From CAYUEN01 sp964443745 (GTDB taxonomy: Bacteria > Campylobacterota > Campylobacteria > Campylobacterales > QNZT01), in assembly GCA_964443745.1 (NCBI GenBank), contig CAYUEN010000007.1, forward strand, positions 1-64,000: a stretch of 64,000 bases of DNA. The letters are read 5' to 3'. The notes beneath the pieces were generated by a model. That model made no database searches. It had not been told where the DNA came from and saw only the letters and a list, made by a program, of their open reading frames with translations. Made by a program: the position numbers and the translations under genes. This document shows, one piece after another, positions 1 to 8,157 of this stretch (position 1 is the first letter of the stretch; each line of letters opens with the position of its first letter).

Positions 1-842
1 ATATCGGAGGCGTCGACGACATGCAGATCGATCCCCAGGCGCTGTTTGAAAGTCGCTTCCACCTGTTCGCGCTCCCCTGCTCTGAGTAGTCCGTTGTCGA
101 CAAAGATCGAAACGAGTCGGTCACCGATCGCTTCGTGCAGCAGCGCCGCGACGACCGAACTGTCGACCCCTCCGCTCACGGCGCAAAGTACCTTTTTCTC
201 GCCGACTCTCTTTCGAATCTGTGCGATCTTCTCCTTGGCGAACGACCCCATATTCCAACTGCTCTCGATTCCGCAGATGTATTTTGCGAAATTTTTCAAT
301 AGCCGGCTTCCCTCTTCGGAGTGGGAGACTTCCGGGTGGAATTGAAAAGCGTAGATTTTGCGCTTCTCGTCCGCGATAGCGGCATAAGGAGAGTTGTCGG
401 TGTAGGCGATCTTTTCGAATCCTTCGGGCAGCATGTCCACACGGTCGCCATGACTCATCCAGACGACCTGGCCGTTGTGGGTGTCTTTGAAAATTTCATG
501 CTCACCTTCGAAATAGAGTTTCGCCTTGCCGTATTCGTGATGGTCGGCGGGGATAACAGCACCGTCGAAATGTTGGACGATCAGTTGCATGCCGTAACAG
601 ATTCCCAGAATCGGAAGTCCCAGATCGAAGACGGCAGGATCGGGATGGTAGGCGCCTTCGGCATAGACCGATGCCGGTCCTCCGCTAAGAACGATACCTT
701 TGGGGGATTTGGCTTCGATCTGCTTAATGGGCGTATCGAAGGGGACGATTTCGCAATAGACGCCGTTTTCCCTCAGGCGCCGGGCGATCAGCTGGGTGTA
801 TTGGGAACCAAAATCCAATACGACGATTGGAACTTCTTTCAT
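1..842 (-). CDS. guaA: GMP synthase (glutamine-hydrolysing), N-terminal ~280 residues, cut by window edge
   Basis: GuaA converts XMP to GMP using ATP and glutamine, the last step of guanine nucleotide synthesis in the cytosol. Reading from the ATG at 842 toward position 1 shows a class I glutamine amidotransferase domain: an FGSQY start, the nucleophile Cys82 in GICYGMQ and an FHPEVSH segment. The ATP-pyrophosphatase P-loop SGGVDSS follows near residue 230. The rest of the ATPase and the dimerisation domain lie outside the window. The start is supported by an AAAGGT-like ribosome site about 9 nt upstream. It lies downstream of nhaD on the same strand, with about 45 nt between them. Identification is firm. 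Confidence 0.96.
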   Translation of the reverse strand, partial: MKEVPIVVLDFGSQYTQLIARRLRENGVYCEIVPFDTPIKQIEAKSPKGIVLSGGPASVYAEGAYHPDPAVFDLGLPILGICYGMQLIVQHFDGAVIPADHHEYGKAKLYFEGEHEIFKDTHNGQVVWMSHGDRVDMLPEGFEKIAYTDNSPYAAIADEKRKIYAFQFHPEVSHSEEGSRLLKNFAKYICGIESSWNMGSFAKEKIAQIRKRVGEKKVLCAVSGGVDSSVVAALLHEAIGDRLVSIFVDNGLLRAGEREQVEATFKQRLGIDLHVVDASD

Positions 843-865
843 TGATTGTGACCTTTGTTTGAATT

Positions 866-881
866 GGGGAGGAGTCTCCCC
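866..881. terminator. small GC hairpin between nhaD and guaA
   Basis: GGGGAG and CTCCCC form a 6 bp stem with a 4 nt loop in the 44 nt gap between the nhaD stop and the guaA start. No T-run follows on either side, so intrinsic termination is doubtful; it could be a weak attenuator or simply base-composition noise. Confidence 0.25.
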
Positions 882-886
882 CGGGG

Positions 887-2257
887 TTAATAGAGCCCCA
901 TCATTTCAAACTGAATATACCATAAAATCATTGAAACGATATAACCCACCAGAATCGTCCAGGCCAATTTCATATGCGCGGCAAAGGTATAGATCCCTTT
1001 CATTCTTCCCATAACCCCTACGCCCGCGGCCGAACCGAAACTGATCATACTGCCGCCGATTCCTGCCGTCAGTGTCACCAGCAGCCATTGATCGAGTCCC
1101 ATATCGGGATTTGCTTTCAAGATCGCACTCATCACCGGAACGTTGTCGACGATGGCGGAGATGAAACCGACTCCGATATTGCCTGCGGTCGGACCGATGA
1201 TGTCGTAGAGTTTGGTGATATAATCGAGATATCCGACGAAGTGGAGCGCTCCGACGGCGGAGAGGATACCGAAGAAGAACAGCAGCGTATCGTTTTCGAT
1301 CAGCCGCATACTCGCATAGATGTCAAACGTCTTCTCCCCTTTGCGTTTCATCGTATAGGAGTAGAGTTTCAACAATGAGAGGCCGAACATCATTCCCCAC
1401 ATCGCGGGGATATGGAAAAACTGATGTCCCAATACCGCCATCGCGATCGTAAGTATACCCAGATAGATCGTCACTTTTCCTCCCGGCTTCATCACCGGTT
1501 TCTCTTCGCTCGCCGCGTCAAACGGCGGTTCGCCCGAGGGAACGTATCGGCTCAGAAGCCAGGCGGTGACGTACCAGCCGACAATCGAAGGGACGAAAAG
1601 ATAGAGAAAATCGACGAAAGTTCCTTTGTTCGCCGTCCAAGCCATCAGTGTGGTGATATCCCCGAAAGGACTCCAAGCACCGCCCGCATTGGCCGCGACG
1701 ACGATATTGATCGCTCCGGGAACGAGGAAATTGATATTTTTTCTATCGATCGTCAAAAGAACCGTGGAGAGGATCAAAGCGGTCGTGAGGTTGTCGGCGA
1801 CCGGCGAGATGAAGAAAGCCAGCAATCCGGTAATCCAAAAGAGTTTTTTGTAGCTGTAGCCTTTGGAAATCAGCCTGTATTTGAGCGTTTCGAACACTCC
1901 TCGGTCGATCAGAGTCTCGATATAGGTCATCGCGACAAAAAGGAAGAAGAAGATTTCGGCGATCTCCAGTATCAGATGGGCCACTTCGGTATGCAACATT
2001 TCGGTATCCAAGCCGTTGATCGCGAAATAGAGTCCGATCAACATGAACATGAAGGTACCGATGAAGAGTGCCGGTTTGGCCTTGTTGATATGGTAGAGCT
2101 CTTCGGCCGCGATGAAGAAGTAGCCAATTACAAATATGAAAAGAAGTGCCACCCCCAGCCATGTTCCGGTTAGATCCGAGTGAGTCGCCACTTTTTCGAC
2201 CGCCTCCGAAGCGAACCCGAACGTCGTGATATACATCAGCATCAATAATTTCCTCAT
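887..2257 (-). CDS. nhaD: NhaD-type Na+/H+ antiporter
   Basis: This integral inner-membrane antiporter of the ArsB/NhaD (ion transporter) superfamily exchanges Na+ or Li+ for protons. The 456-residue product has a short signal-like N-terminus and about 11-12 hydrophobic segments. Two family hallmarks are visible: a SPVADNLTTAL segment in the first half and a SAIVDNVPVMSA segment in the second half, the inverted-repeat transport core. A longer reading frame from 2320 exists, but the ATG at 2257 has an AAGGAC ribosome site 5 nt upstream and gives the family-typical start. It begins 13 nt after the nadB stop, so nadB and nhaD probably share a transcript. Identification is firm; ion specificity is inferred from the family. 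Confidence 0.9.
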   Translation of the reverse strand: MRKLLMLMYITTFGFASEAVEKVATHSDLTGTWLGVALLFIFVIGYFFIAAEELYHINKAKPALFIGTFMFMLIGLYFAINGLDTEMLHTEVAHLILEIAEIFFFLFVAMTYIETLIDRGVFETLKYRLISKGYSYKKLFWITGLLAFFISPVADNLTTALILSTVLLTIDRKNINFLVPGAINIVVAANAGGAWSPFGDITTLMAWTANKGTFVDFLYLFVPSIVGWYVTAWLLSRYVPSGEPPFDAASEEKPVMKPGGKVTIYLGILTIAMAVLGHQFFHIPAMWGMMFGLSLLKLYSYTMKRKGEKTFDIYASMRLIENDTLLFFFGILSAVGALHFVGYLDYITKLYDIIGPTAGNIGVGFISAIVDNVPVMSAILKANPDMGLDQWLLVTLTAGIGGSMISFGSAAGVGVMGRMKGIYTFAAHMKLAWTILVGYIVSMILWYIQFEMMGLY

Positions 2258-2270
2258 AAAAGTCCTTTTT

Positions 2271-3713
2271 CTAGGGTAGAATATAGTGCGCCCCGAGAGG
2301 CTCCTCCCTATATATCGCACTTTTTACGATTTCTCTTGAGGTTTTTAGCCGAAGTCGCAGCAATTTTCCTATATTCTGTTCCAACATCTTCTCTATTTCC
2401 AAAAAAGCGAGATCCAACTCCTTGCGACTTCGCATGATTCCAGCACTCTGCCACATGATCTCTCTGAGCCGGTTTTTCAACTTCGCATCTTCCTCTTTGA
2501 CGAGAATTTCGTCCTCCACGGGAAATTCGACGATTTTGAAATAGAGATCGCGTCTTTTGATATCTTCCACGGCGCGTCTGGAAAAGACGAGCCCTTCCAA
2601 CAGCGAGTTGCTCGCGAGCCTGTTTGCGCCATGGACTCTGGTGGAGGCGACCTCCCCTATCGCGTAGAGATTCTCGATGTGGGGCACCTTGCCGTTGAGA
2701 TCCGTCTCTATCCCTCCCATTGCGTAGTGAAACGCCGGCGATATGGGTACGTCGTCGTAAGGAAGATTGAACCCAAGATCTTTGAGGTTGTAATAGATGG
2801 TCGGGAAACGCTCTTTGAAAAAGCTTTCGGTAAACATCGAAAAGTTGAGATAGACCTCTTTGCCGGTCTTGCGTTTCCAGTCGAATATCGCTCTGGAGAC
2901 GATACTGCGCGGACTCAACTCTCCTCTCTCGTCATACTCGAACAAAAAACGCTTTCCATCTTCGTCCACGATATGAGCCCCCTCCCCTCTGAGCGCTTCG
3001 GTGAGCAATTGCTTCCGCGCCCCTTTGTTGTGAATGAAAACGGTCGGATGAAATTGCGTCATCTCCATGTCGCGAAGAGTGCACCCCTTTTCGATACAGA
3101 GCCCCTGTATTTCACCGCTGATCGTACGGGCGTTGGTATGGTAGGCATAGAGCGATCCGACACCGCCGCTGGCGATGATGACACTTTTGGCGTAGTAGTT
3201 TCGAAACTCCCCTTTGTGCCAGACACGCACTCCATGACAGATCCGATCTTCGATCAGCAAATCGGTCACGACGGAGTTGTATAGCAGCGGGTGGCGGTTT
3301 TCCTCCATCAAAAAAAGATGCATATATCTCCCGGTCGCGTCGCCTCCGGCGTGGAGTATTCTGTTTCGAGAATGAGCCGCCTCTTTCGTGTAGAGAAGAT
3401 TGCCTTTTTCGTCGGTATCGAAACGAAACCCTCTTCCGATCAGATCCCGTACCGCCTCAAGGCCGTCCGTGCAGAGGATCTCCACCGCTTTCTTGTCGCA
3501 CAATCCGGCACCCGCTCGCAGCGTATCCTCGATATGAAGGGGGATATCCGACTCGTCCACAGGAACCGCCACGCCTCCCTGGGCGTAAAAGGTATTGCAA
3601 TCCCAGGAGTTCTCCTTGCAGATCAGCAAAACTTTTTTCTCTTCGCCAAATCCGGCCGCCGCGTTCAAACCCGCGATGCCGGTACCGATGATGATCGTAT
3701 CGTAGACATTCAT
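2271..3713 (-). CDS. nadB: L-aspartate oxidase
   Basis: NadB oxidises L-aspartate to iminoaspartate, the first committed step of de novo NAD synthesis, using FAD. The 480-residue protein begins with the dinucleotide-binding GTGIAGLNAA fold. It continues with the flavoprotein-family segment MTQFHPTVF and the active-site regions RGEGAHIVDEDG and RVHGANRLASNS. Its C-terminal part is somewhat shorter than in E. coli NadB. The ATG overlaps the stop of the small upstream lipoprotein gene (ATGA at 3710-3713). The nadA and nadC genes are not in the window. Confidence 0.95.
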   Translation of the reverse strand: MNVYDTIIIGTGIAGLNAAAGFGEEKKVLLICKENSWDCNTFYAQGGVAVPVDESDIPLHIEDTLRAGAGLCDKKAVEILCTDGLEAVRDLIGRGFRFDTDEKGNLLYTKEAAHSRNRILHAGGDATGRYMHLFLMEENRHPLLYNSVVTDLLIEDRICHGVRVWHKGEFRNYYAKSVIIASGGVGSLYAYHTNARTISGEIQGLCIEKGCTLRDMEMTQFHPTVFIHNKGARKQLLTEALRGEGAHIVDEDGKRFLFEYDERGELSPRSIVSRAIFDWKRKTGKEVYLNFSMFTESFFKERFPTIYYNLKDLGFNLPYDDVPISPAFHYAMGGIETDLNGKVPHIENLYAIGEVASTRVHGANRLASNSLLEGLVFSRRAVEDIKRRDLYFKIVEFPVEDEILVKEEDAKLKNRLREIMWQSAGIMRSRKELDLAFLEIEKMLEQNIGKLLRLRLKTSREIVKSAIYREEPLGAHYILP

Positions 3714-3832
3714 GACGATTTCGCTTTGGGAGGAACGTAGACGGGATCGGTTTTATGGCCGCATCCTGTCAAAAAGAGAAGAAGTAGTGGTATAATAAAA
3801 AGATGAAAAGTTCCGAAACGATTATTGCCCAT
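3710..3832 (-). CDS. 40-residue lipoprotein, LptM/YifL-like
   Basis: This small gene has an ATG at 3832, a hydrophobic signal stretch (residues 11-22), a lipobox LTGC with the lipidated Cys at 24, and a mature tail that runs G-H-K-T-D-P-V-Y-V-P-P before a basic end. The order Cys-Gly-x-Lys followed by a Pro-Tyr/Leu-x-Pro-Pro motif matches the LptM (YifL) family, which assists LptD maturation in E. coli. It overlaps nadB by ATGA, so the two are translationally coupled. Its first 30 nt overlap the divergent gene starting at 3803. The start is uncertain because no strong ribosome site is visible. The lipoprotein call is solid; LptM function is inferred. Confidence 0.65.
   Translation of the reverse strand: MGNNRFGTFHLFIIPLLLLFLTGCGHKTDPVYVPPKAKSS
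3788..3796 (+). promoter_or_regulatory. extended -10 promoter for the DUF721 gene
   Basis: TGGTATAAT is a perfect extended -10 element. It ends 6 nt before the ATG at 3803, so transcription would begin at or next to the start codon, giving a leaderless mRNA. It lies inside the signal-peptide coding region of the opposite-strand lipoprotein gene. Confidence 0.5.
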
Positions 3833-4240
3833 TTGATAAAAAAACCTCACATTCATAAAGTGGCGCAAAAAAGATGCATCCATAGACTGCTAGGCCTGCT
3901 GCCGCCGACGATGGCAAAGTCCGTGGCGTTTTTCTACGTCAAAAACGAGACACTCTTTTTTGTACTCAACCATCCCGGGATGAAGATGGAGTTTAATTAT
4001 AAGCTGAATTTAATAAAGACTCTATTAAACAAAATTAAGGATATTGAAAGCGATTGTGAAGAAATGAAGATCAGGCACATCAAAACGTTCGTCACCAACC
4101 GACTTCCCGAAACGTCGGCTCCCGCTCCCTCTACACCGGGATATGAAGAGCGCGCGAAGGGAGTTTTCGAGAATTACGCCACCGACGAGGAACTCAGAGC
4201 ACTTTTCGAAGATATCAAAAAGGTGATCAAAAAGCGATGA
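3803..4240 (+). CDS. DUF721/DciA-like protein
   Basis: This 145-residue basic protein has an N-terminal helix region followed by a core reading LFFVLNHPGMKMEFNY, typical of DUF721 proteins of Campylobacterota. DUF721 includes DciA, the ancestral loader of the DnaB replicative helicase, so a role in replication initiation is plausible but inferred. The C-terminal third (residues 100-145) is charged and probably flexible. The stop overlaps the uvrC ATG (ATGA), so the two are coupled. The start codon sits immediately after a TATAAT box with no ribosome site. Confidence 0.65.
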   Translation: MKSSETIIAHLIKKPHIHKVAQKRCIHRLLGLLPPTMAKSVAFFYVKNETLFFVLNHPGMKMEFNYKLNLIKTLLNKIKDIESDCEEMKIRHIKTFVTNRLPETSAPAPSTPGYEERAKGVFENYATDEELRALFEDIKKVIKKR

Positions 4241-6030
4241 CCCTCCTGGAGAGACTCAAAGAGCTCCCCCCGACCCCCGGTGTCTACCAATATTTCGACA
4301 AAGAGGGGAGGCTTCTTTACATCGGCAAGGCGAAAAACCTGAAAAACCGTGTCAGAAGCTACTTCAGACTCCAGCCCGATCTGCGACCCGCCCCGGGACT
4401 TGGTCCCAGAATCCACCGCATGATCACCGAAACCGCCAGACTGGAGTATCTCATCGTCGAAAGCGAACACGACGCCTTGATTCTGGAAAACTCCCTGATC
4501 AAGCAGCTCAAACCCAAATACAACATTCTTCTAAGGGACGATAAAACCTACCCCTATCTCTATATCGATCTGGATCGGCCGTTTCCGCGTTTCGAGATCA
4601 CGCGCAAAGTGATCGAAGGCTCCAATATCAAATATTTCGGCCCTTTCAGCACCAGCGCCAAAGCACTCAGCGACGCTCTTTACGACCTCTTTCCGCTCGT
4701 GCAGAAAAAGGGTTCGCTCAGAGGGAAAAAGGCTTGCCTTTTCCATCAGATCGGAAAATGCCTGGCTCCCTGCGAAGGGAAGGTGAGTCCCGAAGCGTAT
4801 CGCAAGATCGTCGCAGAAGCGATCGATACGCTCCAGCATAGAGATCGGCTGCTCAAGCGACTCGAAGAGAAGATGGCGTCCCTTGCGGAAAAACTTCTTT
4901 TCGAAGAGGCTTCCCGAATACGCGATCAGATCCAGACGATTCGAAAATCCGAAATTTTGAGTGAAGTGGATCTGGCGAAGATCGAAGATTACGATATCTT
5001 CGCCGTCGCCATCGAATCCGAGAGAGCTTGCGGAGTCAGACTTTTCATCAGGGGCGGGAAAATCACCTCCTCCTCCCATACGGTGGTCAAATCGGACTCC
5101 GGCTTCGAAAGAGAGGAGCTCTACGAAGCGCTTTTGCTCGACTATTATCGCCAAAAACATCCCTTTGTCCCCAGCCGTATTCTCCTTCACGACGAAGTGG
5201 AAAACCCCGCACTTTTCGCCGAAGTGATCGGACGCTACGCCGAAAAAAAGGTGAAGATCACTGTCCCGAAAATAGGAGAGAAACGGAGATTGACCCGACT
5301 TGCTTATACGAACGCTCTTGAGATTTTGAGGCTGGAGGCGAAACGCTCGGGAGATTCGATCCTCAAAACACTCAAGAATACGTTCGGTCTGCAAAAGACC
5401 CCTTACGTCATCGAAAGTTTCGACAACTCCCATCTGCAGGGTGCGGCGAGAGTGGGGGCGATGGTACGTTGGGAGGGGGATTGGAAAAAATCCGACTATC
5501 GCCACTACAACCTCGAGGCAAAAGACGAATACGCGCAGATGCGCGAAATGTTGATTCGAAGATGCGAGCGATTCGACACGCTTCCTCCCCCCGATCTGAT
5601 GGTGATCGACGGCGGTCGAACGCTCCTGACGCTCGCCCGAAAGATCGTTAAACAATATGGGGTATCGGTCGATATTATTGCAATTGCGAAAGAGAAGCGG
5701 GATCGCAAAGCCCATCGCGCGAAAGGTGGAGCGAAGGATACGATTTGGACCGAAACCGAATCGTATCGATTCGCCGAACACGATCAGCGTCTGCAATTCG
5801 TACAGAAGATGCGTGACGAAGCGCACCGTTTCGCGATCTCTTTTCACCGAAAACAGAAGCGCAAGGCGGATAAAAAAAGCATTCTGCTCGAAAAGAGGGG
5901 TATCGGTCCTGCGACGGTGAAAAAACTTTTGCAATATTTCGAGACATACGAAAACATCGAGCGCGCCTCTTTCGACGAGGTCGCCGCCGTAGCCGGTAAA
6001 AAGGCTGCCGAAGCATTAAAAAACAGTTAA
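4237..6030 (+). CDS. uvrC: UvrABC system subunit C (excinuclease)
   Basis: UvrC makes the dual incisions in nucleotide excision repair. The 597-residue product contains all domains in order: an N-terminal GIY-YIG nuclease (TPGVYQYF, LLYIGKAKNLKNRVRSYF), a cysteine-bearing linker with CLFHQIGKCLAPC, a UVR segment near residues 200-235, the RNase H-like C-terminal nuclease beginning at IESFDNSHLQG, and a helix-hairpin-helix end (RGIGPATVKKLL). The length is normal for the family. It is coupled to the upstream DUF721 gene by ATGA overlap. Confidence 0.97.
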   Translation: MTLLERLKELPPTPGVYQYFDKEGRLLYIGKAKNLKNRVRSYFRLQPDLRPAPGLGPRIHRMITETARLEYLIVESEHDALILENSLIKQLKPKYNILLRDDKTYPYLYIDLDRPFPRFEITRKVIEGSNIKYFGPFSTSAKALSDALYDLFPLVQKKGSLRGKKACLFHQIGKCLAPCEGKVSPEAYRKIVAEAIDTLQHRDRLLKRLEEKMASLAEKLLFEEASRIRDQIQTIRKSEILSEVDLAKIEDYDIFAVAIESERACGVRLFIRGGKITSSSHTVVKSDSGFEREELYEALLLDYYRQKHPFVPSRILLHDEVENPALFAEVIGRYAEKKVKITVPKIGEKRRLTRLAYTNALEILRLEAKRSGDSILKTLKNTFGLQKTPYVIESFDNSHLQGAARVGAMVRWEGDWKKSDYRHYNLEAKDEYAQMREMLIRRCERFDTLPPPDLMVIDGGRTLLTLARKIVKQYGVSVDIIAIAKEKRDRKAHRAKGGAKDTIWTETESYRFAEHDQRLQFVQKMRDEAHRFAISFHRKQKRKADKKSILLEKRGIGPATVKKLLQYFETYENIERASFDEVAAVAGKKAAEALKNS

Positions 6031-6041
6031 AAGGGGCACCC

Positions 6042-8129
6042 GTGATACTCTACGACGAACACTACAGATTCCTGGGAATCAGCAACGAAACACTCGCTTT
6101 TTTGGGATACGAAGATCTGTCGGAATTTCTCTCCTTGCATAACGATTTTGCCGACCTCTTTCAGAAACGGGACGGCTATGTCTACAAATTTGAAAACTTC
6201 TCCTGGATAGATTTCATCCTCTACAGCGGGGCTGGAAACAAAAACGGTATCATTCAACTCAAAAACGGGGAAGAGACCGAGGTGAAAATCCATATCAAGG
6301 AAATCTACCTCGCCCGCCCCATCGAAGAAGCGACCAAACTCTACAGTGTCAAAATCATCAGCGAACAGTTCAAACAACTCGCATCTCAAACCGATCCAAG
6401 CGTTATTCAGGAGGAGAAACAGAGTCCGGCGCTAAATACCTTCATGACCGAACCTCTCAATGAGGCACAGGCGGTTCCCAAATATCCAGCAAAACAGATC
6501 GACGTAGATGAAGAACCGAACGAAACGATTTTTTCCACTCCCACGGAAGTTTCAAAAGAACCCAGAGAAGAAGAACAAGCGCCTCTTATTCTCAACTTCG
6601 ACGCACTCGAATCTTCATCGGAATCATCGGAATCAGAAGAGAAGCGCGAAGAGACTCCTTCCCCCGCAAACCTCTTCGAATCTTCCGAAGAGGAGCCTCC
6701 TCCACTCTTTTTGGATCTCTCGCAAGAGAAGACCGAAGAGGAGAATCTTTCCATACCGAAAGAGTCCCAGCAAGAGAGCGAGCAGCCAGAGAGCGAAATC
6801 TCCTTTTTGAAGTTGGAGGAGCATACATCTGTCCAAAGCGAAGAGGAACCTCGCGATGAAATTCTGCAATCTGACAGTGAAACGGAGAGTTCGACGGAGT
6901 TTTCACTCGATTTTCTCAAGAAGTCGAGCGTAGAAGAAAACCCATCAGAAGAGGTCGAATACACATCCGAAGCACCCTCTTTCCAATCCGATCACGGTGT
7001 CGAGGATCTGGCTGAAAACGACTATGTGGACGAAAGCGAGAGTGAAAAGGCGACAATCGACGATCCAGACGAGTCTCAACACGAACAGATACAGCCTTCC
7101 TTGACGATAGAGACGCCGCAGGATGAACAAAAAGAGCATATTATCGAACAGATCAAACACGATCTGGCCGAAATCGACGATCTTCAGAGCACTACCGAAT
7201 CTACCCAAGAGGAAGAGGAGAAACAAGAGGTATGTGAATCCGAAGAGTCCGAAGAACGACCCACCTCGACACAGGCCCCTTCACTCGACGCACTCAAAAC
7301 ATTCCAGATCGAAGAGACAGAGGAGCAAAAACGGCAACACTCCTTTTCACAAACGCTCAAAAGCCTTTTCAAACAGTCCGAAAAAAAAGAGGGAACACAG
7401 GAGGAGGATTTTTCGTCCGAATTTCAACTCAAATACAGGATGGATGAAGAATCCGATTCCGAACAGCCATCCGTAAGCGACGACGGTACAAATTTCAAAC
7501 CGCTCTTCGGGGAACTCGAAGAAGCGCATTTGGATATTTCACAAACGCAAGAGCAAACCCCGGCGCCTCAGGATGAAAGAGAGCATTTGAGGATCGAAAC
7601 AGAAGACGCGATCCTACCGAAAGAAGAGGAGCGCTCCGAGAGCCTGTTCAATTTCGATCTGCTCGAAAAGGAGTCTATCGAAACCGAAGAGAAAACCACC
7701 ATTTCCGAACCCGAAAATGAGAAGTCCGAAACCATCGACGATGAAAAAAGCGTATTCACGAAAAACGTTTCGGATGCCGAAATGGAGCAAGAAAAAAGCG
7801 ATACACCGTTGCTTCACTCCATGGAAGGACTCGGTCTTCCCACCGAAGAGGCCTATACCCTACTGGAAGATTTCGTCTATGAATCACGAACCAATATCGA
7901 TATGATCAATAATTTTATCATGAATTACGATTTTGACAATATCCTTTATTGCCTCATCAAAATAAGAGGTTCTGCCGAAGTGTTGAACCTCAATGAGATC
8001 ATCCAGACGACAAACGCCATCAAAGAGGCGAGTCAGAAAAAAGAGATGGATGAAGTGATAAAATATACTGGTGCACTCGAAACGCAAATAGATGCACTTG
8101 AAGCGAAGGTACACGAAGCTACCGTATAA
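6042..8129 (+). CDS. acidic PAS-like protein with degenerate Hpt domain
   Basis: The 695-residue protein starts with GTG at 6042, 11 nt after uvrC. Residues 1-115 resemble a PAS domain (YRFLGISNETLAFLGYEDL at the front). Residues about 120-595 are a low-complexity, highly acidic region dominated by Glu, Ser, Pro and Gln and are probably disordered. Residues 600-695 are helical and resemble a histidine-phosphotransfer (Hpt) bundle, with a KIRGSAEVLNL segment where Hpt domains carry HxLKGSA. The phospho-accepting His position is Ile639, so it is unlikely to relay phosphate. It lies 28 nt upstream of a hybrid histidine kinase and may act as its scaffold or sensor partner. I know no named homologue. 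Confidence 0.6.
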   Translation: MILYDEHYRFLGISNETLAFLGYEDLSEFLSLHNDFADLFQKRDGYVYKFENFSWIDFILYSGAGNKNGIIQLKNGEETEVKIHIKEIYLARPIEEATKLYSVKIISEQFKQLASQTDPSVIQEEKQSPALNTFMTEPLNEAQAVPKYPAKQIDVDEEPNETIFSTPTEVSKEPREEEQAPLILNFDALESSSESSESEEKREETPSPANLFESSEEEPPPLFLDLSQEKTEEENLSIPKESQQESEQPESEISFLKLEEHTSVQSEEEPRDEILQSDSETESSTEFSLDFLKKSSVEENPSEEVEYTSEAPSFQSDHGVEDLAENDYVDESESEKATIDDPDESQHEQIQPSLTIETPQDEQKEHIIEQIKHDLAEIDDLQSTTESTQEEEEKQEVCESEESEERPTSTQAPSLDALKTFQIEETEEQKRQHSFSQTLKSLFKQSEKKEGTQEEDFSSEFQLKYRMDEESDSEQPSVSDDGTNFKPLFGELEEAHLDISQTQEQTPAPQDEREHLRIETEDAILPKEEERSESLFNFDLLEKESIETEEKTTISEPENEKSETIDDEKSVFTKNVSDAEMEQEKSDTPLLHSMEGLGLPTEEAYTLLEDFVYESRTNIDMINNFIMNYDFDNILYCLIKIRGSAEVLNLNEIIQTTNAIKEASQKKEMDEVIKYTGALETQIDALEAKVHEATV

Positions 8130-8157
8130 TTTAATGAAGCATCGAGGATGAAAGAGG

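Noticed and set aside
4531..5934. 467-residue open frame on the minus strand
   Set aside because: Antisense to uvrC, whose motifs are complete.
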